The position numbers and the translations under genes were made by a program. From the NCBI RefSeq assembly GCF_020166395.1, contig NZ_JAIQXU010000014.1, positions 56,560-120,559 of the forward strand: 64,000 nucleotides of DNA, given 5' to 3'. Shown in pieces: positions 1 to 8,423 of this stretch. The notes under the pieces were generated by a model. It ran no database searches. It was not told the origin of the DNA and worked only from the letters and a program-made list of their open reading frames with translations. Positions within the stretch are counted from its first letter, which is position 1. Every line of letters starts with the position of its first letter. The DNA is from Deinococcus betulae (lineage in GTDB: Bacteria > Deinococcota > Deinococci > Deinococcales > Deinococcaceae).

Positions 1-124
1 TACTCATGCCCCCGAGGCCCTGTTCAGTCAGGAGATCAAGCGTGACTTGCAGAATGGCCGCCCTGGAACGCAAAACTCGGGCGTCCGTCCTGGGGTCTGC
101 TGTGGCTGGGGTTGATCTGGGCAT
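1..124 (-). CDS. TetR-family transcriptional regulator (N-terminus only, cut by window edge)
   Basis: Reading the minus strand from the ATG at 122-124 gives an uninterrupted 41-residue N-terminus that runs off the left edge. After a polar, variable leader comes RVLRSRAAILQVTLDLL followed by TEQGLGGMS, which is the usual first helix and turn of the TetR DNA-binding domain. The gene is divergent from the VOC protein, with a near-perfect palindrome between them, the usual layout of a TetR regulator controlling its neighbour and itself. The ligand-binding half is outside the window, so the effector cannot be guessed. Confidence 0.7.
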   Translation of the reverse strand, partial: MPRSTPATADPRTDARVLRSRAAILQVTLDLLTEQGLGGMS

Positions 125-137
125 GGCTTGCTTTTCC

Positions 138-170
138 TTTAACGCTACGCTACCGTATCGTAGCGTAAAA
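138..170. promoter_or_regulatory. Candidate TetR operator (inverted repeat) between tetR-like gene and VOC gene
   Basis: TTTAACGCTACG at 138-149 and CGTAGCGTAAAA at 159-170 form an inverted repeat with 11 of 12 matching positions and a 9-nt centre. It lies in the 74-nt gap between the divergent TetR-like and VOC starts, where an autoregulatory operator would be expected. Regulator binding is inferred. Confidence 0.55.
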
Positions 171-198
171 GCTGTGGTTCAAAATGAGAGGAGGAAGT

Positions 199-603
199 AT
201 GCAACTGGTTTCCCTGCGCATGATGACGGAGAACGTGGACCGTCTTGTTCAATTTTACGAAGCGGTGACAGGTCAGGTCGCCACCCGGTACACGGTAGAC
301 TTTGCCGAACTGCGCTGGTCGGCGGTGGCCCTGGCCATCGGCCATCCCAGAACAATGGCTCACATGGGCGCTGAACTGGTGCGTCCAGCGGCCAACCAGA
401 GCGTCATTGTTGAGTTTCTGGTGGACGATGTTGATCAGGTCTTCGAGCGGGTCCGGCAGGTGGCCGAGGTGGTTCAGGAACCCATCACGCAGCCCTGGGG
501 CAACCGGTCTCTGCTCTGCCGTGATCCAGACGGCACGCTGCTCAATTTCTTTACCCCTGTGACCGCCGAAGCACGCCAGCGTCAGCAACCCGCAGAGGGC
601 TGA
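199..603 (+). CDS. VOC-family protein (glyoxalase/bleomycin-resistance fold)
   Basis: This 134-residue protein has the length and beta-alpha-beta-beta-beta layout of single-domain vicinal oxygen chelate proteins. The C-terminal strand region (QPWGNRSLLCRDPDG, then LLNFF) is characteristic of glyoxalase/dioxygenase-superfamily members. An upstream in-frame ATG at 184 exists, but the start at 199 is preferred because AGGAGGAAG lies directly before it. The gene is divergent from a TetR-like regulator and probably controlled by it. The substrate cannot be told: family members include lyases, dioxygenases and drug-binding proteins. Confidence 0.8.
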   Translation: MQLVSLRMMTENVDRLVQFYEAVTGQVATRYTVDFAELRWSAVALAIGHPRTMAHMGAELVRPAANQSVIVEFLVDDVDQVFERVRQVAEVVQEPITQPWGNRSLLCRDPDGTLLNFFTPVTAEARQRQQPAEG

Positions 604-740
604 CGCGGACAGTGAACTCCGCCGTGCAAGGCTTCGCAGCTCTATCCCAGCTATAACGCACGTCCTAAACTGTCACTCCACCTGGATTCACTGCTGAGGC
701 ACCAAGAGAATCGAAGCGCGTCAAGCTATGATTGATAGGG

Positions 741-794
741 GGCGCCGCACCACTGACAGGCGATTGAGGCTCTGCTCAGTTGGGATGCGGCGCC
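741..794. repeat. Inverted repeat in the 604-986 intergenic stretch
   Basis: GGCGCCGCA at 741-749 is matched by TGCGGCGCC at 786-794, with a 36-nt loop. It sits in a roughly 380-nt stretch with no supported gene between the VOC and SDR genes. It could be an RNA hairpin or the remains of a mobile element. No run of T follows, so it is not an obvious terminator. Confidence 0.35.
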
Positions 795-986
795 TCTAGT
801 CGGTGGTCACGTTCAGCTCAGCACCAACAGATGGCGTACCTGACCCCTGCTCGCACGGCAAGGCTCTACGCCTTCAATTGACCTTCAGTCCCTTATGCAC
901 CCTTGCAGCTTGGTTTCTTTGCAGTGTGTAGGGCACTGGCCAGTGCCTTCTTCCACTGGGCGGACTGCGGTTTTACAGTGGCGCCT

Positions 987-1745
987 ATGGACATGACTGG
1001 GAACACCATCCTGATTACCGGCGGCGGCAGCGGCATTGGCCGCGCCCTCGCTGAGGCCTTTCACCAGCTGGGAAATCAGGTGGTGATTGCCGGTCGCCGT
1101 CAAGACGCCCTGGACGCCGTGACGGCGGCCCACCCTGGGATGCGGGGAATTCCCCTTGACCTTGAAAGCGCCCACGGCATTCAGACCTTCGCCGAGCACC
1201 TTCTTCAGGAAGTGCCGTCCTTAAACATGGTCATCCATAACGCTGGCGTCATGATCAACGAAGACCTCAAAGACGGCACCACCGAAGCCGCCGAAACGAC
1301 GGTCACCACCAACCTGCTCGGTCCCATGCGTCTCACTGCCGCCCTGATCGGGCATCTGCTCGAGCAGCCCCGCGCGGCCATCTTGACGGTGACGTCTGGG
1401 ATTGCCTACTCGCCCTGGGCCCTTACCCCGGCCTACAGCGCCACGAAGGCCGGTCTGCACGCCTACACCCAGACTCTGCGCTACCAGCTTCAGGACACGG
1501 CGGTGCAAGTGATTGAGCTGATTCCGCCCTTTACACAGACGGAACTGCAGGGCCCGCAGCAAGCCACAAATCCCCATGCTCTCCCACTGGCCGACTACAT
1601 CAGGGAAACGATGCAGATTCTCACAGAGCAGCCAGACGCCGAAGAAGTGGTTATTGAGCGGGTCAAGCTGCAACGGTACGCCGAGCGGCGCGGAGAAGCG
1701 GACGCCCTCTTCAAGGCCCGCAACGACGCCGCTTACGGCCGCTGA
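987..1745 (+). CDS. SDR-family oxidoreductase, DltE-like
   Basis: A 252-residue short-chain dehydrogenase/reductase. The cofactor loop TGGGSGIG lies near residue 10, followed by GRR at the end of strand 2 (a pattern often linked to NADP preference), NAG in the middle, and the active-site set Ser (VTSGIAYS) with YSATK. The beginning and the GIGRALAEAFHQLGNQV stretch resemble DltE-type SDRs. Translation could start at 903, but the ATG at 987 (or 993) begins right at the conserved fold. TACAGT at 974-979 lies 7 nt before it, which would fit a leaderless transcript, although the -35 region is weak. The substrate is unknown. Confidence 0.8.
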   Translation: MDMTGNTILITGGGSGIGRALAEAFHQLGNQVVIAGRRQDALDAVTAAHPGMRGIPLDLESAHGIQTFAEHLLQEVPSLNMVIHNAGVMINEDLKDGTTEAAETTVTTNLLGPMRLTAALIGHLLEQPRAAILTVTSGIAYSPWALTPAYSATKAGLHAYTQTLRYQLQDTAVQVIELIPPFTQTELQGPQQATNPHALPLADYIRETMQILTEQPDAEEVVIERVKLQRYAERRGEADALFKARNDAAYGR

Positions 1746-1788
1746 ACTGGGACGCGCTGCAGCTTGATGCTCCTGCTGGTTCTCTGAC

Positions 1789-2340
1789 TTAGGCCGTTGG
1801 CTGCACGATGTTGTACGTCAAATGCGTGGCGTGGGGCGACTGGACGACACGAACACGTTCCAAGGGAACGCGCTGCCCGAGATGGCCGAACAGCGGCAAG
1901 CCCCCACCCAACAGGACGGGCACCAGATGAATCTGCAGGGCGTCCAGCAGTCCGGCTTGGAGACATTGCCGGGCAAGGTCCGCGCCGCCAGCCACGCAGA
2001 CATCCTGGCGGCCGGCGGCTTCGCGGGCCTGGGCCACACACCGGTGAAGGCCATCCGTGACGAAGGAGAACGTGGCCCCTCCGCGCGTGATGGTGGGCCG
2101 TGGCTGATGGGTCAGGATGAAATGCGGCACGTGGTACTCAGTGTCAAAGCCGTCGGGCGCCGTCCCAAAGGCTGTATGCCCCAGGATGATCGCCCCGATG
2201 CCGTCCAGGAGTTCCCGCTTGATGTCGTCGGCGGCGCCTTGTTCAGCGAAATACCAGTCGTGCAGACCCCCGTCCTCGCCCTGTGGCCCTGCGATAAAGC
2301 CGTCAAGAGACATGGCCAGGTCAAGAAAGACGAGAGACAT
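1789..2340 (-). CDS. Dihydrofolate reductase-family protein (RibD C-terminal-like)
   Basis: A 183-residue protein of the DHFR/RibD-C superfamily. It starts with a short strand followed by MSLDGFIAGP, the family signature. The centre carries ILGHTAFG, and the second half has the VAGGADLARQCLQAGLLD motif before HLVPVLLGGGLPLF, matching YyaP/YwjB-type proteins. These presumably bind NADPH, but the natural substrate is usually unknown and true DHFR activity should not be assumed. It is convergent with the upstream SDR gene, with 43 nt between the stops. The start is the ATG at 2338-2340. Confidence 0.85.
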   Translation of the reverse strand: MSLVFLDLAMSLDGFIAGPQGEDGGLHDWYFAEQGAADDIKRELLDGIGAIILGHTAFGTAPDGFDTEYHVPHFILTHQPRPTITRGGATFSFVTDGLHRCVAQAREAAGRQDVCVAGGADLARQCLQAGLLDALQIHLVPVLLGGGLPLFGHLGQRVPLERVRVVQSPHATHLTYNIVQPTA

Positions 2341-2702
2341 CAGCGTAGCCCGTGACGACTAAGAGGGTGAAACCATCCGTGTATACGCATCAAATTCTCC
2401 TGGTGAAGGCTCGCCGCTGAGTTCTGAGTCCCTCTGCCGTCGCCAAGCTGAGCAGACTTGGCTGGAAGAGGCGCTGCGCCCGTGACCTGATGAAGACTAC
2501 GCAGCCATCAAGTCGCCGATCCAGCCGAGGCCAGGTGCAGTACAGCACCTTCAAGACGATGCTGGCAAGGCAGACCTGAATGTAGAGCGTCATCTGTGGA
2601 CCCAGTGCAGTTGGCTTTCTCACTGCGCGGGCTACGGACAAGCGAACCCCTTCCTGTCCTGGCAGACTATGCCTGGCTCTCCAACCCACAGCAGCTTTGA
2701 CT
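2341..2702. other. Intergenic stretch with no supported gene
   Basis: The stretch between the DHFR-like and recombinase genes shows only short, low-complexity reading frames with no recognisable motif. Decayed mobile DNA next to the recombinase is possible, but nothing identifies it. Confidence 0.4.
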
Positions 2703-3653
2703 TTAGAAGTCTTCGACCTCGCTTTGCACGTCATTTTCTTCTAACGCGACATAGCGCCGGGTGGTGTCCACTGAAGAGTGCCCGAGAAACAGGCCAACGC
2801 GGGTAAAGTCTTTAGTGGCGCGGTATAGGCGTGTCCCTGAGTGCTTGCGCGCGGCGTGAAAGCCTCGCCAGGCATGCCCCTGCCCCGCTGCGCGGAACGC
2901 AAGTGACATCTGGTACTTCGCCTGGTGGTACGTCCAGTCGAACAGCGCGCCCTCTGAACGGACAGGGGCGAGGCCCGCAAGGGCGGCGCGGACCCGCTTG
3001 CCCAGAGGGACCTGCCGAATTTTGCCGCCCTTCCCGTGGACAGTCAGCTGGCTCCCCCGCAGGTCGCCCACGGTGACATTCAGCGCCTCGCTGATTCGGA
3101 GCCCTGCATGGGCACAGAGCAGCAGGAGGGCCGCAAGACGGGGCTCACACTGAACCAGCACCTCGTCGATCTCGTGCATATACGGCGGGTTCTTGACGAT
3201 GCCCGGCGTGGGATCAGGCGGGACGTGGGCGTCCTCGAAGGGCTGGGCTTCTGTCGCGCCCGCCCAGCGCAACGCCCGGTACAGCGCCCGCGCGCCCGCC
3301 ACGTACTGCGCCACGGTTGAAGCACTCAGCGTGCCCGTCCGGCCACGGCCCTGTGACGGCCGGGTCTGGAGCTGCGCCACATAGCGGCCGCCGTCGCGCC
3401 GACCCGGCCGGAGCAGTTGGACCCCCTGAGCCTGTGCCCACGGCACAAAATCCCGCACAGCCAGACTGTAGGCCTCCAGTGTTTTTGGACTGGTGCGCGC
3501 TCCTTTGCGGCTGCCAGCAAGCATGTACGCCATCGTCATCTGGACCAGCAGCTCAAGATCGTAGGTGGCGGCTGCCTCAACGGCCCGCACCCGGAGGGCC
3601 TGATCGGTGAGGTTGGTCAGGGCCAGGGTGTCCGCAGACCGGACAAGGCTCAT
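2703..3653 (-). CDS. Tyrosine-type site-specific recombinase/integrase (XerC/D-like)
   Basis: A 316-residue recombinase. An N-terminal SAM-like core-binding domain (about 30-130) precedes the catalytic domain. All catalytic residues are visible: Arg186 ([11 protein letters not shown]), Lys208 ([13 protein letters not shown]), His266 and Arg269 (FHAARKHSG), His292 ([13 protein letters not shown]) and nucleophile Tyr301. The start at 3653 is preferred over 3689 because AGGAG lies 7 nt upstream. The C-terminus stops soon after the tyrosine, as in XerC/D. No excisionase, cargo or attachment site could be recognised nearby, so it may be a stand-alone Xer-like enzyme or what is left of an integrated element. 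Confidence 0.9.
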   Translation of the reverse strand: MSLVRSADTLALTNLTDQALRVRAVEAAATYDLELLVQMTMAYMLAGSRKGARTSPKTLEAYSLAVRDFVPWAQAQGVQLLRPGRRDGGRYVAQLQTRPSQGRGRTGTLSASTVAQYVAGARALYRALRWAGATEAQPFEDAHVPPDPTPGIVKNPPYMHEIDEVLVQCEPRLAALLLLCAHAGLRISEALNVTVGDLRGSQLTVHGKGGKIRQVPLGKRVRAALAGLAPVRSEGALFDWTYHQAKYQMSLAFRAAGQGHAWRGFHAARKHSGTRLYRATKDFTRVGLFLGHSSVDTTRRYVALEENDVQSEVEDF

Positions 3654-3940
3654 GGGCAAACTCCTGAAAGAGACTGACATGGAGAGCATGAAGAACAGGG
3701 CCGCACGGGCCCTTATGGTACTGGCTCGCCTTTATGTTTGACACTAATACCGGCAAGCCAGCACTTGACCCCCAGCCCTGAGCAGATCGGACGGCACGGC
3801 CTGTTTTTCCCTTTCGGGCACTTCTCCAAGGCTGGGCACCTGCTGGTAACTCTCAGCCTGGCATTCAAAGAGTCCAAAAATCACACCCTGGACGCGGTAG
3901 TATAGGCCGCAATGACGTCGCTGACGTATTCGAGTTTCAA

Positions 3941-5584
3941 GTGGGGTGCTTCATCACGGTGACCGATCTGGGGCAGGCGCGGAACGAGCTGGCGGCTTTG
4001 ACTGCCCAGCTTCAGCATGTAAGTGCGCCGGCCGACCTGACCATGCTGCACCGGGACGCCGCTTACGTTGCGCTGGACCTGGGCGAATCGGCCCTGGCCA
4101 TGACCCACGCCGTGCAGTGTCTGGACGCGGCCCGCAGTGCCGGCGAGCCAGCGCTAGAAGTGAAGGCGCATGTCACGGTGGCCCTGGTGATGGGCGAGGC
4201 TTACGATGACCTGGGCGCCAGCAGCCACTTCGCCGAGGCCGACGCCCTGTCCCGCGCCAGTGGCTACGTGCGCGGCGTGGCCCTGGCAGCGGTCAATGCG
4301 TCTCATTTTGAGCTGGAACGCGGACTGTACGGCGCGGCCACCTTGCGGCTGCACGCCCTGCTGACCTCCGAACACGCTGCTGGCCTGCTGATTGTGGATG
4401 AGCGCGTGGGCACCGAGCTGTACCAGTCGTTTCACATCAACTATGTCAAGGGATCAAGTCTGGCCCTCCGCCAGAACGAGGTGCCACCGGGTCTGCGCCC
4501 AGGCGTGGAAGCCCAGGTCCAGACGTCGGCCGCTGTGCTGGGGACCATGCGCCGCGACGAACAGCTGGCGCCGCGCTGGCAGCCAGACATTCTGGATTCC
4601 CTGACGGCCTACGCCCTGCTGCGCCGCCATACCGATGAGGCCCTGGCCCTGGCCACCGAACGCATTCACCTGGCCCGCGCCAGTGGCATCAGAACGCATC
4701 TGGGCCGCGCCCTGCTCGAACGCGCCGGCGTGCATGCCGAGCGCCGCGCCTGGGCCGCCGTCATCACCGATGCCCAGGAGGCCGCGCTGCTGTTTGAGCA
4801 GGACAGCCGGGAACTGCTGGCCGTTCACGCCTGGCAGGCGGTCGCCGACGCCCGCGCGCAGCAGGGGCACTTCCGCGAGGCGTTTGGGGTGCAGCGGCAG
4901 CTGACGCAGCGCACCGAAGCGCTCTACCGCGCCTTTTTTCAGCAGGGCGCGCAGCTGCGGCAGATTGAACGGCAGGCCCGCGAGGCCGAGGTGCGCGCGC
5001 AGGCCATGGCGGAGGCGGCCACCCACGATCCACTGACTGGCGCTCCCAACCGCTCGGTGGCCCTGGAAGCTCTGGCAGCCCTCTGGGAAGAGGCCCAGCG
5101 GGGCCGGGTCAGCAGTGTGGCCCTGATGGACATTGACCACTTTAAGAGTGTCAACGACCGTTTTGGGCACGCCATAGGCGACGAGGTTCTGATTCGGGTG
5201 GTGCAGCATCTCAGCGCTCAGCTAAGTGACCAGGAATGCCTGGCCCGCTTTGGCGGCGAGGAGTTCCTGCTAATTTTGCAGGGCCTGACTCTGGCCGAAG
5301 CGCAGCAGGTCTGCGAGGAGCTGCGCGCCGCCCTGCACACCCTCACCTGGGACGATCTCGCTCCGGACCTCACCGTCACCGGGAGCTTCGGGGTCGCCAT
5401 CATGCAGCCGGGCATTCCACTCAAGCGTACCCTGCAAGAAGCCGACGCAGCGCTCTACGCCGCCAAAGCCGCCGGCCGCAACATGGTGCAACTGGCTGAC
5501 CCGTTTCGACTTCAGGGGGAGGGTCAAGCAGAAGGCGCCGAACATCCATCTGTCCCGAGGGCCAGCGAGAAGACAGGGCCTTAA
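3941..5584 (+). CDS. Diguanylate cyclase with N-terminal TPR-like helical region
   Basis: About 547 residues. The first ~340 are alpha-helical repeats rich in Ala and Leu, resembling TPR arrays. A coiled segment (RQIERQAREAEVRAQAMAEA) leads into a GGDEF domain from about residue 360: DPLTGAPNR, MDIDHFKSVNDRFGH, then RFGGEEF. The GGEEF signature is an active variant, so synthesis of c-di-GMP is expected. No membrane segment is visible, which makes this a cytoplasmic sensor probably driven by protein contacts. The start is uncertain: GTG at 3941 or GTG at 3959. A TAGTAT box at about 3897 suggests a promoter just upstream. Confidence 0.85.
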   Translation: MGCFITVTDLGQARNELAALTAQLQHVSAPADLTMLHRDAAYVALDLGESALAMTHAVQCLDAARSAGEPALEVKAHVTVALVMGEAYDDLGASSHFAEADALSRASGYVRGVALAAVNASHFELERGLYGAATLRLHALLTSEHAAGLLIVDERVGTELYQSFHINYVKGSSLALRQNEVPPGLRPGVEAQVQTSAAVLGTMRRDEQLAPRWQPDILDSLTAYALLRRHTDEALALATERIHLARASGIRTHLGRALLERAGVHAERRAWAAVITDAQEAALLFEQDSRELLAVHAWQAVADARAQQGHFREAFGVQRQLTQRTEALYRAFFQQGAQLRQIERQAREAEVRAQAMAEAATHDPLTGAPNRSVALEALAALWEEAQRGRVSSVALMDIDHFKSVNDRFGHAIGDEVLIRVVQHLSAQLSDQECLARFGGEEFLLILQGLTLAEAQQVCEELRAALHTLTWDDLAPDLTVTGSFGVAIMQPGIPLKRTLQEADAALYAAKAAGRNMVQLADPFRLQGEGQAEGAEHPSVPRASEKTGP

Positions 5585-5680
5585 GACAGAGATTTCTTGC
5601 TTTCGCCGCCGGCTTCCTTGCCCCTCTACCAGACAAAACGCCACTGTCCAGCCGGCTGATCCGACCTCCCTGGCCACGCC

Positions 5681-5709
5681 TTGACGCACCCCCCCAGGGG
5701 GGGTAGCAT
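5681..5709 (+). promoter_or_regulatory. copZ-csoR promoter with embedded CsoR-type operator
   Basis: TTGACG (5681-5686) and TAGCAT (5704-5709) are separated by exactly 17 nt. The spacer and adjoining base hold a perfect G/C-tract palindrome at 5688-5704: A, seven C, a central A, seven G, T. This matches the G-tract inverted repeats bound by CsoR-family repressors. The -10 box ends 6 nt before the copZ ATG, so the transcript would be leaderless or nearly so. Repressor occupancy would directly block RNA polymerase. Confidence 0.75.
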
Positions 5710-5715
5710 CCGCGC

Positions 5716-5919
5716 ATGACGACGGAACTTTCGATTACCGGGATGACCTGCGGCCACTGCGAGCGTGCGGTGCGTGAAGCGCTGCTGGCCGTTCCAGGTG
5801 TGGAACACGCTCAGGTGAATCTGCCAGCAGGCCAGGCCACGGTGACAGGTTCGGTTGACCCGCAGGCGCTGGTTCAGGCGGTCAGTGCAGAAGGCTACAG
5901 CGCCCAGCTTCGCGGCTGA
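5716..5919 (+). CDS. copZ: Heavy-metal-associated (HMA) copper chaperone, CopZ-like
   Basis: A 67-residue single HMA domain (beta-alpha-beta-beta-alpha-beta). The metal-binding motif GMTCGHC supplies two cysteines near residues 11-14. Such proteins carry Cu(I) in the cytosol to a P-type ATPase or to a CsoR-family sensor. No copper ATPase gene lies in the window. It is followed 1 nt after its stop by a CsoR-family repressor gene and is preceded by a G-tract palindromic operator, so copper-induced autoregulation of the pair is likely. Confidence 0.9.
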   Translation: MTTELSITGMTCGHCERAVREALLAVPGVEHAQVNLPAGQATVTGSVDPQALVQAVSAEGYSAQLRG

Positions 5920-5920
5920 C

Positions 5921-6223
5921 ATGGCGCGCGCCGCCTGTCACGACCCCGCCACCCTCTGCATGCCCGAGGAAGCGCGCAAGCGGGCCGCGCGGCGCCTGAG
6001 TATTGCCCGCGGGCACCTGGACAGCATTGTGCGGATGCTGGACGATCCCAATGTGTACTGCGTGGACGTGCTGCGGCAGATCAAGGCGGTTCAAGGCGCA
6101 CTGTCGGGAGCGGGTGAGGTGGTCCTGCGCGGCCATTTGGAGGCCCACGTTGCCACCGCCTCCACACGCGGGGACAGCCTTGAACTGGTCGAAGAGCTGA
6201 TGGAAGCCTTGAAATACACCTGA
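5921..6223 (+). CDS. csoR: CsoR/FrmR-family metal-sensing transcriptional repressor
   Basis: A 100-residue all-helical DUF156 protein. The core reads ARRLSIARGHLDSIVRML, then Cys47 in NVYCVDVL, then His72 and His76 in LRGHLEAHV. Canonical CsoR uses Cys-His-Cys; here the last ligand is His, an arrangement I recall from Thermus CsoR and also close to RcnR. Copper is supported by the adjacent copZ and the G-tract operator. The start at 5921 is chosen because it begins 1 nt after the copZ stop; longer in-frame versions would overlap copZ. Two extra N-terminal cysteines (6 and 13) might add to metal binding. Confidence 0.88.
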   Translation: MARAACHDPATLCMPEEARKRAARRLSIARGHLDSIVRMLDDPNVYCVDVLRQIKAVQGALSGAGEVVLRGHLEAHVATASTRGDSLELVEELMEALKYT

Positions 6224-6279
6224 AGGCTACCGGCGGGCATCAGTGACTTGACCCGACAGCCTAGCAAAGGTAAACACAA

Positions 6280-6314
6280 CAGGCAGCCCTAAGATCAGGG
6301 CCGCCTGCTGTTTT
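6280..6314. terminator. Bidirectional hairpin terminator between csoR and chitinase 1
   Basis: The arms CAGGCAGCCCT (6280-6290) and AGGGCCGCCTG (6297-6307) pair with one A-C mismatch around a 6-nt loop and are followed by CTGTTTT. The site lies between the convergent csoR and chitinase genes and could serve both. Confidence 0.7.
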
Positions 6315-6341
6315 GATGTGGCATAGGGCCAGCGCGCTTTT

Positions 6342-8189
6342 TTACTGTGCCGGCGGCAGGTCAGGCACGGTTCCCGAGCAGTTGGCGTTGACCACCAGCA
6401 GCTGACACACCTTCTGCCCAGTGCTGTTTACACCGGCAGCGCCGGCGGGGGGCTTGGCGTACACGCGCTCTTTCCAGACCTGCCACAGCATCATGCCGTC
6501 GCCGGGTCGGCCCTTGTTTTTCATGTAGGTGGCCAGGGTTTCGACGTTGTAATAGCGGGTGGCCTCGTTGTTGGTGCCGGTGTTCATCTCGGCGTCGTAC
6601 ACAGTGCCGGGTTCGGCGTTCAGTTTCAGGATGGCGCCGCCGCTGCCCTCAGGGGCGACTTCCAGCCCCATGGCGATAGGGCCACCGTAAATGGCGCGGT
6701 AGCTCTCGTAGCCCTCGCGCGGATCATAGTAGGTGCCGCCGTCATAGGACATCAGGTTGACGCGGTCAATCTTGGCGCCCAGGTCACGCACCACGCGGTA
6801 CATGGTGCCGCCAAACGGACTGCCCCACTGCACCTTGCCTTCTTCCCAGGGCGTGCCTTTCACGTAATAGGCACCTGTACTCCAGCCCGCAATGCTGATC
6901 TGCGTGTTCAGGCCACGCGCGGCAATCTCGGCATCCAGGGTGTTGATGATGTTCTTGATTTCGGCGTCTTTACTGCATGAAAATTGGGCGTCTGCCAACT
7001 TATTGCAGCTGCTGCCGCTGGATTCCCAGTCAATGTCCACGCCGCTGGCCCCCAGGTCCTCGGCCAGATCAACCACGCGCTTGGCGTTAAAGCTGGCCCA
7101 CTGACTGCCCTGGCTGTACGCCCAGCCCCCCACACTGATCCAGACCCGCGTGCCGCGCGCTTTCAGAGCGGCGACATTGTTACGCAGGGTCTGTGCCTGC
7201 GCCGCCGTGAACTTCCGCTGACCGTTGGGGGTAGACGCGCCCTCGGCAAATTCAAAACCGGCCACCGCCTGATCGAAGGCGTAGCTGCCTTTGACATAGG
7301 TCGTATCTGGGCGGGCGAACGACAGGTTGAGGTCGGTGTAATAAGGCGGAATGTTGCTCGTGGTCAGGTCGCTCACGCTGGTCTGCCAGGTGCCCGCGTA
7401 CCCCACATAAATGGCCTTGTTGGTTGAAGGCGGCGGGGTAGAGCCGATGGAGACAGTCACGCTGCTAGAGGCGATGTTGGTATTGCCAGCGGCATCGAAG
7501 GCTTTGGCGCTGTAGCTGCGGCTCCCGTTGTTGGCACTCGTCACCGCCTCCGACGCCGTGAACGGCGCCGTCGTATCAGTGCTCAGCAGCCGCGTGCCCT
7601 GATAAAACTCCACCTTCGTCACCCCCACGTTGTCCGACGCTGTGGCCGTGAGCGTCACGTTCCCGGCACTCGTCACCGTCCCTGGACTGGCGCTGAGACT
7701 CACGGTGGGGGCGGTGGTGTCACCGCCCGGGGGTGGGGTGGTCGTGCCCGCACAGCTGGCGCCATTGAGGGTGCAGGTGTTGACGCCCGTGAGTTGCCCA
7801 GAGCCGTCATAGCCGATGGTGACACTGCCACCGGCGGGGATGGTGGCGCCGCCCCAGGCGTTGGGGGTGATGGTGTACAGACCACTGCTGTCTTTGGTGA
7901 TGCTGCCGCCCGCACCCCAAGCGCTGCTGCCGGCAGCAGCGTTGCCATTGAACTTGAACTTGAGGGTCCAGCTGGTGATGGCGCTGGGGCCCGGGTTGGT
8001 GAGGGTGATGCGGCCGGTGAAGCCCGTGTCCCAGGTCCCCGTGCTGTCAAACGTCGCTGTCGGGCCGGTCGCCTGCACTTGAAGCAGCGAATCTTGAGCC
8101 CCAGCCACACCTGGGTCCGGGGTCTGGGAACAGGCAGCCAGAGCCAAAAGGGCAGTCAGCAACAAGCGGGTGCGCGGGAATCGGTACAC
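6342..8189 (-). CDS. Secreted GH18 chitinase lipoprotein with CBM2 and Ig-like module
   Basis: 615 residues. The N-terminus is a lipoprotein signal ending LALAAC (Cys20). A CBM2-type carbohydrate-binding domain (about 38-150; TFDSTGTWDTGF, ITLTNPGPS) is followed by a Gly/Pro linker, an Ig/Big-type domain (about 157-250) and a GH18 barrel. The barrel has ISVGGW and the catalytic run SGVDIDWE with Asp385, Asp387 and acid Glu389. The first Asp of the usual DxxDxDxE motif is Ser382, so it resembles the chitinase/endo-GlcNAcase branch with a varied motif. The CBM2-Ig part is almost identical in DNA to that of the second chitinase. AT-rich palindromes lie upstream. Confidence 0.88.
   Translation of the reverse strand: MYRFPRTRLLLTALLALAACSQTPDPGVAGAQDSLLQVQATGPTATFDSTGTWDTGFTGRITLTNPGPSAITSWTLKFKFNGNAAAGSSAWGAGGSITKDSSGLYTITPNAWGGATIPAGGSVTIGYDGSGQLTGVNTCTLNGASCAGTTTPPPGGDTTAPTVSLSASPGTVTSAGNVTLTATASDNVGVTKVEFYQGTRLLSTDTTAPFTASEAVTSANNGSRSYSAKAFDAAGNTNIASSSVTVSIGSTPPPSTNKAIYVGYAGTWQTSVSDLTTSNIPPYYTDLNLSFARPDTTYVKGSYAFDQAVAGFEFAEGASTPNGQRKFTAAQAQTLRNNVAALKARGTRVWISVGGWAYSQGSQWASFNAKRVVDLAEDLGASGVDIDWESSGSSCNKLADAQFSCSKDAEIKNIINTLDAEIAARGLNTQISIAGWSTGAYYVKGTPWEEGKVQWGSPFGGTMYRVVRDLGAKIDRVNLMSYDGGTYYDPREGYESYRAIYGGPIAMGLEVAPEGSGGAILKLNAEPGTVYDAEMNTGTNNEATRYYNVETLATYMKNKGRPGDGMMLWQVWKERVYAKPPAGAAGVNSTGQKVCQLLVVNANCSGTVPDLPPAQ
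7441..8057 (-). repeat. 617-bp CBM2-Ig repeat, copy A (pairs with 53856-54472)
   Basis: This segment aligns without gaps, at a constant offset of 46415, to 53856-54472 in the second chitinase gene. I count only six substitutions, five of them in the first 42 positions; about 490 bp in the middle are identical. Identity at synonymous sites points to a recent duplication or gene conversion. Both copies lie in the same orientation. Confidence 0.9.
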
Positions 8190-8296
8190 GGCAAGCCTCC
8201 TTGTCAGGTCAGACAGAAATGGCGGCCCAGAGACAGGGCGACTCTATTCAGCTGTGGCGACTTCACCGTTATACATCTGGCTCAGGACAAGAATGT

Positions 8297-8309
8297 GAAA
8301 ATAAATTGC
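8297..8309. promoter_or_regulatory. Degenerate copy of the AT-rich palindrome upstream of chitinase 1
   Basis: GAAAATAAATTGC matches 11 of 13 positions of the motif GAAAATAATTTTC found at 8426-8438. It lies 108 nt upstream of the chitinase start codon, in a position suitable for an operator. Confidence 0.4.
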
Positions 8310-8423
8310 TGCATATCTAGACAGATAGAGCACCGCCGAAGATGGCCTCTTTCGTGTATAGCGTGCTGATTCACTTAAGCGCCTCAAGAATGGGTTTGTT
8401 TTTTCTACTATTCAACAAAGCTG

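Noticed and set aside
2390..2734. Possible transposase remnant upstream of the DHFR-like gene
   Set aside because: The reading frame overlaps the recombinase end and shows no DDE or other transposase motif.
3912..3962. ATG at 3912, well placed behind a TAGTAT box, as leaderless start of the GGDEF gene
   Set aside because: It is in a different frame from the gene and stops after 16 codons. It could be a leader peptide, but there is no support.
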